Assembly: GCA_949710005.1 (NCBI GenBank)
Contig: OX453282.1
Span: forward strand, 13,144,236-13,208,235
Direction of reading: 5' to 3'
Length of the DNA stretch: 64,000 nucleotides
Source: Ricordea florida
Taxonomy: Eukaryota; Cnidaria; Anthozoa; Corallimorpharia; Ricordeidae
Under the pieces are notes generated by a model. That model ran no database searches, was not told where the DNA came from, and saw only the letters and a program-made list of their open reading frames with translations. This document shows, piece after piece, positions 8,931-20,995 of this stretch (position 1 is its first letter; each line of letters opens with the position of its first letter). The position numbers and the translations under genes were made by a program.

Positions 8931-11205
8931 GACTCATGAATCTGTAAAACTCTTAAAATTAAGCTGCCCTTAGCTAACACAACAAAAATTGGTTTGTGTA
9001 TGAATATTCTAAAAGAGGATTCTATAACTTTTCTAGAAAGTCTATCACATTGCTGGCTTTGGATGGTTTGAACTGCGAATGACATTATTCGTAAAGAGCA
9101 CTTCTCAGAAACCCTGTTTTCAGTTTAATATCACAAAAATAAGATGTTGCAGGACAAATAGTAAAGGAGACGCATTTCAGTGTGAGGCAATAACATAGTT
9201 GCTATTTGTTGTGTGTGCAACTTGTTACATTCAATGACGTTTCTAGAAAATCCACCACATTGTTGGTTTTCCATGGTTTAAAAATGTGAATGACAGTGTT
9301 TACATCAAGCACTTCTTAGAAACCTGGCTTTAGTTTTCATATCACAGAAAGAGAATGTTACAGGACAAATGGTCAAGGGGACGCATTTTCGTGCAGCACA
9401 ATAACGTAGCTGCTATGTGTGTGCAACGTGTTACCCTTGCTTCCATACACAGGGCCACATTCTACTACTTTACAAGAAAGTCTATCACCCTGTTAGTTTT
9501 CGATGTCTTATGCTGCAAATGACACTATTTGCATTAAACGCTTTCAAAAACCCTTTTTCAGATTAGTATATAAAAAAAATCGCAAAGGTGACGCATTTCC
9601 ACACAGGGAAATAACGTAGCTGCTACTTGTTCCACGTGCAACTTGCTACTTCTGTTTTCACACAAAGGTTAACATTCCATGACTTCTGTAGAAAAATCGC
9701 AAAAATGTTGCGTTACAAATCGTGAAGGGGACGCATTTCCGTGCAGCGCAATAACGCAGCTGCTATTTGTGGTGTGTGTAACTTGTTACTTCTGTTTCCA
9801 CACAAAGGGTGACATTCTACTACTTAACAAGAAAGTGTATTACATTGTTAGGTTTTGATGTCTTATACTGCAAATGACACTATTAAGCGCATTGAAGAGC
9901 TGCTATTTATTTTTTTTTTGAACTTGCTACTTCTAATTCCACACAAAGTTGATATTCCTTGACTATTGAAGAAAGTCTTTTACATTGTTGGTTTCGAATG
10001 GTTAAAACTCTTAATGACATCATCTGCATTTAACACTTTTTAGAAACCATGTTCATAGCCTAATATCAGAGAAATAAAATGTTGCAGGACGGATCGTGAA
10101 GGTCACGCATTTCCGTGCAGCGCAATAACGTAGCTGCTATTTCTGGTGATTGCAACTTGTTACTTCTTTTTCCACACAAAGGGTGACATTCTATGACTTT
10201 ATAAGAAAGTGCATTACATTGTTAGTTTTTGATGTCTTATACTGCAAGTGACACTATTTACATTAAGCGCTTTTTAGAAACCTTGTTCTCAGTTTAGTAT
10301 CACAGAAATAAAATGTTGGCGGAAAATTCGTAAAAGGAACGCATTTCCGCGCAGCGCAATAACCTAGCTGCTATTTGTTGTGTTTGCAACTTGCTACTTC
10401 TGCTTTCAAACAAATGGTGGCATTCTATGACTTTTGTAGTGTCTTTCCTAACTTTGGTTTCTGATCTTTTTTACTGCAAATGACATTATTTGCATTAAGC
10501 ACCTCTTAGAAACCTTGTTCACAGTTTATTATCATAGAGATAAAATATTTCAGTAGAAATGTTAAAGGAGTTGTATTTTTGTGCCACGCAATTACAAGCA
10601 TCTTTTTGTTGTGTATCAACCTGCTACTACTCTTTCTACACAAAGGGTGACATTTTATGACTTGTACAAAGACTTTCACCTAGGTTGTTTTCGATGGCTT
10701 AAACTGCGAATGAAATTATTTGCATTGAGCACTTGTTGGAGACCTTGTTTTCAGTTTAATATCGCAGAAATAACATGTTTCAGGAAATATCGTAAGTGGG
10801 AAGCATTTCCGTGCAGCGCAGTAACGTAGCTGCTATTTGTTGTGTGCAACTTGTTAAATCTGTTTCTACACAAAGGCTTACATTCTATGACTTTTCTAGC
10901 AAATGTATCACATTGTTGCTTTTGGTAGGTTTTTACTGCGAATGACATAGTTTGCAGTATAAGACATCAAAAACTAACAATGTAATACACTTTCTTGTAA
11001 AGTGGTAGAATGTCACCCTTTGTGTGGAAACAGAAGTAACAAGTTGCACACACCACAAATAGCAGCTACGTTATTGCACTGCACGGAAATGCGTCCCCTT
11101 AACGATTTGTACTGCAACATTTTATTTCTGTGTAATCGAACTGAAAACAAGGTTTCTGAAAAATTTGCTCCATGTGTATAATATAATGTCATTTGCAGTG
11201 ATTTG
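8931..11205. repeat. ~230-bp satellite array, copy 1
   Basis: Degenerate tandem units of about 200-240 bp. Landmarks recur in order: GACGCATTTCCGTGCAGCGC, AATAACGTAGCTGCTATTTG, TTCCACACAAAGGGTGACAT, then TGCAAATGACATTATTTGC. Units are in + orientation to about 10945 and inverted from there to about 11205. No coding content is evident. Confidence 0.75.
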
Positions 11206-14200
11206 CCTATGTATTTACTTGATAAGCACATGTGTTTACCTAATTGGTTGATTGCTTTACCTGATTGGCTTAAGTATTTACTTGATTAGCAGATTTGTTT
11301 ACCTCATAAGCTTATGTATTTACTTGATTCGCCTAATTGTTTACCTGCTTTGCCGTTAGCTTTATTTGATTGGCCCATATATTTATTTGATTTGCGGATT
11401 TGTTTATCTGATTAGTCTATACATTTAAATAATTAGCCTATGTATTTACTCGATTAGCAGATGTGTCTGACTGATTAGCCTATGTATTTACCTGATTAGC
11501 TTATGTATTTACATGATTAACTGCCGTATTTACCTGATTAGCCTATTTATTTATCTAATTAGCCTTTGTATACAACTAATTGGACTACGTATTCACCTGA
11601 TTAGCTTATGTGTTTACCTGTTTAGCCCGTGTATTCACGTGATTGACTAATGGATTTACACAATTGGCCTATGTATTTAGTATACTTAATTAGCAGATGT
11701 TTTAAACATTTTAGTCTATGAATTTAACTAATTAGCCTATGTATTTTCCTGATAAACCTACGTATTTACCTGATTGGCTAATGGATTTACATAATTGGCC
11801 TATGTATTTACTTAATTGGGAGATGTGTTTACTTAATTAAGGTATGTATATACCTGGTTAGCAGATGTATTCATCTGGTTAGCCTGTGTATTTGCTTGAT
11901 TAACCTATGCCTCTCTAGTACCCTAACATTTCCCTAGTTCGTTGATGTATTTCCCTGATTGGAGGATCTATTTGCCTGATTTGCCTATGTATTTACTTTA
12001 TTATCAAATGTGTTTACCTGATTAGCCAAGGCATTCACGTGATTAGCCTATGTACTTTCCTGATTAGCATATGTGTTTACCTGATTACCTCTTCCACTCA
12101 CTAGTACTTGGAAACTTGCCTTGTTGGCCGATGTATTTAACTAATTGGTCAATGTATTTTCTTGATCTGCCCATGTATTTACTTGATAAGCAGATGTATT
12201 TACCTCATTACCCTGTGTATTTACCTGATTGGCCGATGAATTAACCTGATTATTCTATGTATTTACCTGATTAGTCGATGCATTTACCTAATTAGCCTAT
12301 GCACTCACTAGTACTCTCAAATTTTCCTGCCTGGCTGATGTATTTTCCTTATTGACCAATGCATTTTCCTAATTGGCCTACTTATTTACTTGAAAAGCAG
12401 ATCTTTCTACGTGATTACAGCTTTATTTTCCTGAATTTGCCTATGATTTAACTAATTAGCCTATTAAATTAAATGATTAGCCTTTGTATTTACCTGACAA
12501 ACCTATGTACTTACTTGATTGGCTGATTAATTTTCCTAACTTAATTAGTAGATATATTAACCTAATTAGCCTATATATTCACCGATTAGAAGATGTATTT
12601 GACTGATTAGCCTATGTATCTACCCCAATAGCTGTAGGATTTACCTGATTGGTCTATGAATGTACCTGTTCTGCCAATTTACTTTCTTGATTAGCCTATA
12701 AAGTTACCTAATTGGCACATCTATCTATCAAATTAGCCAATGTAATTGCCTAATTAGCCTATTTATTTACATGATTGCCTGCTGGGCTTACCTGATTCAC
12801 CAATGTATTAACTTGATTACCACACATGCTTACATGATAAGTCTATGTATTTACCTTACTCGCACATGTGTCTACCTGATAAGCTAATTATTTACCTGAT
12901 TGGCCTATTTATATACCTCATTGGTCTATCTATTTACCTGATTAGTCTATAAATTTACGTAATTAGTTTATCTATTTATCTGATTAGCGTATGTATTTGC
13001 CTAATTACAGTAATCCATTAACTGATTGCCTGACGGCCTTACCTGATTAAACTATGTATCTACTTGATTGGCCTATGTATTTACTTGAAAAGCAGATCTT
13101 TCAAAGTGATTTACAAATTTATTTTCCTGATTTACCTGTGATTTAACTAATTAGCCTATCTAATTAAATGATTAGCCTTTGTATTTACCTGATAAACTTA
13201 TGTATTTACCTGATTGGCTCATGGATTTTCCCGATCTGTATATGTATTTCCTTAACTAGTAGACTAGCTGTTGTATTTACTTGATTGCCACATGTATTTA
13301 CTTCATTACCCAATGTATTGACCTGATAAACCTTTGTATTTTATCTGATTATTGTATATGTTAACATGATATGCCTATGAACTTACCTGATTAACCTGTC
13401 CACTCATTAATGCTCTATAATTTTCCAGCTTGGCCGATCTATTTTCCTGCTTGCCAGATATATTTAGCTGATTAGCATGTCTATCCAACTAATCGGGTGA
13501 TGGATGTGCTAAGGATGTCTGCTAAGGATATGTGCTAATCATGTAAATACATAGTCGAATGAGGTAAATAATGAGGCTAATTCGGGCAATCAGATAAATA
13601 GATAAACTAAGAAGGTAAATTTCTAGCCTAATCAAGTAAATAAATTGGCTGGTCAAGTATATTAATAGGCCAATCAGGAAAATCCCTTAGCCAATGAGAT
13701 AGATAGATAGTCTAATTAGCCAAATACATCTTCTAATAGGTGAATACATCTACTAGTTAGGGAAACACATATACCGATCAGGAAAATTTATGAGCCAATC
13801 AGGTAAATACATCTGCTAAGCAGGTATATACATAGCTTACTTATGTAAACACATTTGCTAATGAAGTAAATACATTGGCCAATCAGATAAGTCCATCATC
13901 CAATAGATGTAGATACATAGGCTAGTCAGCTAAATACATAGGCTAATCTGCTAAATACAAAGGTTTGTCAGTTAAATACATAGGCCAGTCAGGTTTATCC
14001 ATCACCCAATCAGTTGGATAGATAGGGTAATCAGCTAAATAGATCTGGCAAGCAGGAAAATAGATCGGCCAAGCATAAGAATCTTAGAGCATGAATGAGT
14101 GGACAGGTTATACAGGTCAATACATTGGCTAATGAAGTAAATACATGTGGCAATCAAGTAAATACATCAGCCAATCAAGTAGATACATAGTTTAATCAAG

Positions 14201-17200
14201 TAAGCCCATCAGGCAATCAGGTAAATAGATAGTCTAATTAGGCAAGTACATAAGCTAATCAGATAGATAGATAAACTTATTAGGTAAATTTAAAGCCTAA
14301 TCAGGTAAATTGATGTGCTAATGAACTATATGATAGACCAATCAGGTAAGCAAGGCTTACCTGATTTAGCCTTACTTAGGCTAATCAGGTAAGCAAGACT
14401 GCTATTCAAGTAAACACATAGGCCAGCTAGATAAACCTATGAGGCAATCAGGTTAAGAGAAAGGCTAATAAGGCAAATAGAAAGGCTAATTAGATAAATA
14501 GATAAACTAATTAGGGAAATATATAATTTAATCACGTAAATAGATAGTCTTAACAGGTATATAAATAGGTCAATCAGACAAACCCAACGGTTAAATAGGT
14601 AGATGCATAGGCTAATCAGGTAAAATTATAGACTGATCAAATAAGAATATATGATGAACAAGTACATACATAGTTTAATCAGGTAAAGTTATCACGCAAT
14701 CAGGTACATAGATAGGCCAATACTTAGCGTTTCAATTTCCTTGATCGCGGATGGGTTTACCTAATTGGCCTTTATTATATACCTGATTAGCCTATCTATT
14801 TTCCTTGTTAGCCCATATATTTACCTAATTAGTTTATCTAATTATCTAATTAGTCTATGTATTTGCCTAATTAGCATATCTATTTACCTTATTAGCCTAT
14901 ATATTTACCTAATTAGTTTATCCATTTATCTGATTAGCCTATCTATTTGCCTAATCAGCCTATCAATTTACCTGATTAGCCTATATATTTACCTTATTAG
15001 TTTATCTTTTTAGTGATTAACCTATGTATGTACCTGATTATCATATATGTCTATTTCATTAGTCTATGTAACCTGTATATAACCTTACCTGATTAGCAAA
15101 CGTGTTTACCTTATTACCTCTTCCCCTTATTAGTAGTCTAAGATTTGCCTTGTTGGCCAATGTGTTTGCATAATATGCCAACGTATTTTCCTAATTGGCC
15201 TATGTATTTACTTGAAAAGCAGATATTCCTAAGTGATTTACAGCTTCATTTTCCTGATTTGTCAATGATTTAACTAATTCGCCTATCTTATTCAATGATT
15301 AGCTTTTGTAGTTACGTGATAAACCTATGTATTTACCTGATTGGCTCATGGATTTTCCTGAACGCTATATATATTTCCCTAACTAGTAGATGTGTTTACC
15401 TAATTGGCCTATGTATTCACCTATTAGAAGATGAATCGACTAAGTATTTACATGATTAGCACATATCCCTAACTGATTAGCTTACGTATTTGCCTAATTA
15501 GGCTATCTTTTTATCTGATTAGCCGAGTTTAGCCAAATTATTTATCTCATTTGCCTATGTATTTACATGATTTGCACATATCCCTACCTGATTAGCTTAT
15601 GTGTTTGCCTGATTAGCCTATATATTTACCTGATTGCCGGTTGGGTTTACCTAATTGCCCTATTTATATACCTGATTAGCTTATCTATTTTTTGGGTTAT
15701 CCTACATATCTGCCTACTAAGTTTATCTAATTATCTGAATAGCCTATGTATTTACCTAATTAGGCTATCTATTTATCTGCTTAGCCGAGTTAGCCTAATT
15801 ATTTACCTCATTCGCCTATGTATTTACATGATTAGCATATATCCTTACCTGATTAGTCTATGTATTTGCTTGATGAGCCTAGCTATTTACCAAATTAGTT
15901 TATCCATTTATCTCATTAGCCTATGTATTTGCCTAATTACCCTATCTATTTACCTGATTGCGGATGGATTTACCTTATTACCCTATTTATATACCTGATT
16001 AGCTTATGTATTTGCCTGATTATCCTATATATTTACCTGATTGCCGGTTGGGTTTATCTAATTGCCCTATCTATTTACCAGATTAGCCTATATATTTACC
16101 TAATTCGTGTGTCCATTTATCTGATTAGGCTATGAATTTGCCTAATCAGCCTATCTATTTACCTGATTAGCCTATATATTTACCTTATTAGTTTATCTAT
16201 TTATCTGATTAGCCTATTCATTTTCCTAGATGTTCTACCTATGTACCTGATTGCGTGATAACATTACCTGATTAACCAATGTATGTACTTGATTATCATA
16301 TATGCTTATTTGATTAGTCTATGTATTTACCTGACTAGTCAGTGCACTGACCTGATTAGCTTATGTACTAGCATACGTGTTTACCTGATAACCTCTTCCA
16401 CTTTATTATATTCTTAACTAATTAATTACCTGATTGGCTCATGGATTTTCCTGATCGCTATATGTATTTCCCTAACTAGTAGATGTGTTTACCTAATTAG
16501 GCTATGTATTCACCTATTAGAAGATATATTTGGCTAATTAGACTATCTAGCTCTCTCATTGGCTAAGGCATTTGCCTGATTGGCCTATTAATATACTTGA
16601 TCAGCCAATTTATATACTTGATTAGCCTAGAAATCTACCTAATTAGTTTATCTATTTATCTATTTAGCCCAATTATTTACCTGATTACTCTATGTATTTT
16701 CCTTGTTAGCCTATATATTTACCTAATTGGTTTATCTAATTAGCCTATGTATTTGCCGAATTAGCATATCTATTTATCTAATAAGCCTATATATTTACCT
16801 AGTTAGTTTATCCATTTATCTGATTAGCCTATATATTTGCCTAATCATCCTATCTATTTACCTGATTAGCCTATATATTTACCTAATTAGTTTATCCATT
16901 TGTCTGATTAGTCTATGTATTTCCTGATCAGCCTATCTATTTATCTGATTAGCCTATATATTTTTGTAATTGTTCTATCTATGTACCTGATTGGGTGATA
17001 ACAATACCTGATTAACCTATGTATGTACTTCATTATCATATATGCTTATTTGATTAGTCTATGTATTTACCTTACTAGCCAATGCACTGTCCTGGTTAGC
17101 TTATGTACCTACCTGATTAGCATAGGTGTTTATCTCTTCCACTTTATTATATATTTACCTAATTGATTTATCGATTTATCTCATTAGCCTATGTACTTGC

Positions 17201-19544
17201 CTAATCAGCCTATCTATCCAACTGATTGGGTGATTGATAAACCTGATTGGCCTATATAAATAGCTGATTAGCTTGTGGAATTTAACTTACAAACCTTTGT
17301 ATTAAGCAGATTAGCCTATGTATTTAGCTGACTAGATCATGTATCTACTTGATTGGATTATGGAATTAACTGATTGGCCAATGTATTTACTTCATTAGCA
17401 AATCTGTTTACTTAATTAAGCTATGTATATACCTGCTTAGCAGATGTATTTACCTGATAAACCTATGTATTTACCTGATTGGCTCATGGATTTTGCTGAT
17501 CGTTATATGTATTTACCTAACTAGGAGATTTGTTTGCCTAATTAGGCTATGTATTCACCTATTAGAAGATATATTTGGCTAATTAGACTATCTAGCTATC
17601 TCATTGGCTAAGGGATTTGCCTGATTGGCATATTAATATATTTGATAAGCCAATTTATTTACTTGATTAGCCTAGAAATCTACCTAATTAGTTTATCTAG
17701 TTATCTGATTAGCCGAATTAGCCTAATTATTTACCTGATTACTCTATGTATTTTCCTGGTTAGCCTATATATTTGCCTAATTAGTTTATCTAGTTATCTA
17801 ATTAGCCTATGTATTTTCCTAATGAGCCTATCTATTTATCTAATAAGCTTATATTTCTACCTAATATGTTTATCCATTTATCTGATTAGCCTATGTATTT
17901 GCCTAACCAGCGTATCTATTTACCTGATTAGCCTATGTATTTACCTTATTAGTTTTTCTATTTATCTGATTAGCCTATGTATTTTCCTAATTGCTCTATC
18001 TATCAACCTGATTGCGTGATAACTTTCCCTGATTAACCTATGTATGTACTTGATTATCATATATGTTTATTTGATTAGTCTATGTATTAACCTGACTAGC
18101 CAATGCACTCTCCTGATCAGCTTATGTATTAATTAGCTTATGTGTTTAGCATGATTACCTCTTCCACTTATTAGCACTTGAAGACTTGCCTTGTTGGTTA
18201 ATGTATTTGCCTAACTGGCCGATGTATTTTCCTAATTGGCCTATGTATTTACTTGAAAAGCAGATATTCCTAAGTGATTTACAGCTTCATTTTCCTGATT
18301 TGTCTTTGATTTAGCTAACTAGCCTATCTTATTGAATGATAACCTTTTGTATTTTCGTGATAAACCTATGTATTTACCTGATTGGCTAATGGATCTTAGT
18401 GATCGGCATATGTATTTCCTTAACTTGTAGATGGGTTTGCCTAATTAGCCTAAGTATTCTCCGATTAGAAGACGTATTTGGCTAATTAGACTATCTATGG
18501 TATTGGCTAAGGGATTAGCCTGATTGGCCTATTAATATACTTGATCAGCCAATTTATATACTTGATTAGCCGATAAATCTACTTAATTAGTTTATCTGAT
18601 TAGCTGAATTAGCCCAATTATTTACCTGACTACCCTATGTATTTTCCTTGTTAGCCTATATATTAACCTAATTAGTTTATCTAATTAGCCTATGTATTTG
18701 CCTAATTAGCCTATCTATTTATCTAATAAGCCTATATATTTACCTAATTAGTTTATCCATTTATCTGATTAGCCTATGTATTTGCCTAATCATCCTATCT
18801 ATTTACCTGATTAGCCTATATATTTACCTTATTAGTTTATCTATTGATCTGATTAGGCTATGTATTTTCCTAATTGTTCTATCTATCTACCTGATTGCGT
18901 GATAACTTTACCTGATTAACTTATGTATGTACTTGATTATCATGTATGCCTATTTCATTAGTCTATGATTCTACCTGATTAGCCTATGCATCTACCTATT
19001 TAACCGTTGGGTTTATCAGATTGACCTATTTATATACCTGTATTTGGTATGTATGTATGTATTTGGTATGTATTTGGCTAATTAGACTATCTATCGTATT
19101 GGCTAAGGGATTTTCCTGATTGGCCTATTAATGTACTTGATCAGCCAATTTATTTACTTGGTCAACCTATATGTTTACCTAATTAGTTTACCTATTTATC
19201 CGATTAGCCTGTGTATTTTCCTAATTAGCCTATATATTTACCTAATTGGTTTATCTAGTTATCTGATTAGCCTATTTATTTCTCTAATTAAGTTGATCTC
19301 TTTACCTGATTGCCTGATGGATTTACATGACTGCCCTATGATGGCCTAGATTAGAAGATGTCTTTATTTGATTAGCCTTTGTATTCATAGTATTAGCCTA
19401 TCCACTCTCAAGTACTCTGAAATTTGCATCATTGGGCTATGTATTTGCCTGATTAACCTTTGGCTGATTGGGCTGTGTATTTTCCTGATTAGGAGATGCG
19501 GTTAGCTGTATAGCCCATGGATTTACTCGATTAACCAGATTAGG
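11206..19544. repeat. 21-bp minisatellite block 2 with an inverted stretch
   Basis: The same 21-bp unit as block 1. Orientation is + in 11206-13515, reversed (ATCAGGTAAATACATAGGC) in 13515-14725, and + again to 19544. The longest hydrophobic heptad frames are at 15567-15998 (143 codons) and 17642-18019 (125 codons). Multi-unit segments recur, so longer repeat periods are layered on the 21-bp period. Confidence 0.85.
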
Positions 19545-19558
19545 GTTAGTTGGTATAG

Positions 19559-19777
19559 ATGTTAACTTATTCCGTGAAAAAAGTGTGTGTAAAGGGAAGG
19601 GAAGAGCATATCACTACAAAAAATGGAAAACACCTGATGAAATGCATTTGCGCGGTATGTGGAGCAAAGAAAGTACCTTCATTCGTAGATCACATGTGGA
19701 TTAAGACTTTGAAAAATGATCTTTTATGGTTTAGACTCTCTACGCCTTTTGCGAGGGTTAGGCTTACATGGATTTGA
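19559..19777 (+). pseudogene. Zinc-ribbon protein fragment, copy 2
   Basis: A 72-codon frame containing C-V-K-G-R-E-E-H-I-T-T-K-N-G-K and C-x-C-x2-C-G-x-K-K. This resembles the short zinc-ribbon domain (DUF5679-like, from memory) found in small core proteins of adinto- and polinton-type elements. After about residue 45 no similarity is evident. The third copy (30451-30584) keeps the same Cys and TTKNGK pattern with several substitutions. This suggests the higher-order repeat captured a piece of a virus-like element. No start-associated signal like that of the flanking virus modules is visible, so expression is doubtful. Confidence 0.4.
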
Positions 19778-20047
19778 TTTCGACTTATTGGTAAGTGTTG
19801 CTGATTTTGGGACAAGATGTAAAAGATGACTTTTCCAGGATGTGGTAATGTCCTAGGAACGGCGAATCCCTCCTATTCCTGTTGATACACCCAGGGAAAA
19901 AATTATGGCTCCGATTTACGCAATAAGGCACAGGTCTTACTAAGACCTGAGATCTCCCATGCACTTTGATCTCTTCTCGATGTGTCCCACCAGTCCTGAG
20001 TAGCGCGCCAATAGCCCTTCGCGTCATCATAGTCAAATCACCTGTCC

Positions 20048-20389
20048 TTACAACCTTCTATCATAATCACCCCGTGCCAAGTGACCCTGGACACGGGTGT
20101 AGCTTCTAAAGTGATCTGCGTTTCCTCCGCCAGGCTTTATAGATTTTACAGCTTGTGGCCCTACCAACATACAATCTCCTGCTGTCTCTGTCGGCCACTT
20201 AGTAAGAGGAAATTGAAAGCTCGTGAGAAATAAATCGTGGTCAGCGTCAGTGAGGACATTTCTTGTGAGCTCCGGAAGTTCACCACCTCTCTGTTTCGAG
20301 GCAAAGTCCACTAGGTGCCTATCTCCAATCTTTTTTCCAGTGGTCTCAACAGTTTTAGCGCAGTACCTCCTAGGGTCCAATCGTGGCAT
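20048..20389 (-). CDS. Unrecognised 113-aa frame in block copy 2
   Basis: A minus-strand frame that begins MPRLDPRRYC and contains KWPTETAGDCMLVGPQAVKS. It has no hydrophobic segment and mixed composition. In copy 1 the matching region (about 8290 to 7980) carries stops, so the frame is not conserved. It may be a remnant exon of a former gene. No family recognised and expression is uncertain. Confidence 0.2.
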   Translation of the reverse strand: MPRLDPRRYCAKTVETTGKKIGDRHLVDFASKQRGGELPELTRNVLTDADHDLFLTSFQFPLTKWPTETAGDCMLVGPQAVKSIKPGGGNADHFRSYTRVQGHLARGDYDRRL

Positions 20390-20995
20390 TTACAAGCCCT
20401 TCCCACTAGACTCCGATGATGACGCAGACCCTGTTACTCTACAACCAAGACAGTCCACCGTCCCTGCGCCTTGTCAAGTGGTTACGCGGCCTCCAGCCTA
20501 TGAAAACCTCACGATTCGACCACCTGTGCATGACTGTATACCTGCTTAGGGGCTTCCACCCAGTACTTGCAGCCATTTTCTTACCACCCTGCTCTCCAGC
20601 CTCTCCTCCTGACTGCTCGGTTCTTTCTGATGCACCACGTGAATCTGCTGCTTTCGTTGTTGTCCGCCAACTGGGACTTGCACGCATTGATCCTTATCCC
20701 TTCACTTTACAGGTGTTCGTTTGTTTGAGTGTTTATATTTAGACGGACAAACCTAGGGGACAAAGGACTGCACCAGTTGTGTGTGTCTCACTGGCTTTTT
20801 ACTGTTGTTCTTTTAGTTTAGGCTCAGTATGCTTCTATACTTAGTCATTTTTTTTGCGCGCACCCTCAGTTTACTTCTAAGCTTAGATGCTAGGACATAG
20901 AGAGAGAGGGCTAGGAGGAAACCATATCACTACGTTATTTACATTGTCTGTCCAACTTCCTACTGCCGTTTCCACACAAAAATCAAGAACATCAA

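Larger units (their letters stand above)
19545..20995. repeat. Non-satellite block of the higher-order repeat, copy 2
   Basis: Second and best-preserved copy of the block at 7546-8930. It holds the zinc-ribbon fragment (19577-19690) and a minus-strand open frame at 20048-20389. The tract past 20400 is nearly identical to 8340-8930. Confidence 0.65.

Noticed and set aside
15567-15998. 143-codon hydrophobic heptad frame as a membrane protein gene
   Set aside because: It is a by-product of the 21-bp unit; similar frames appear wherever the array is in register and end at random.
11206-19544. CRISPR-like array
   Set aside because: The 21-bp repeats are contiguous and degenerate without spacers, and the setting is eukaryotic.
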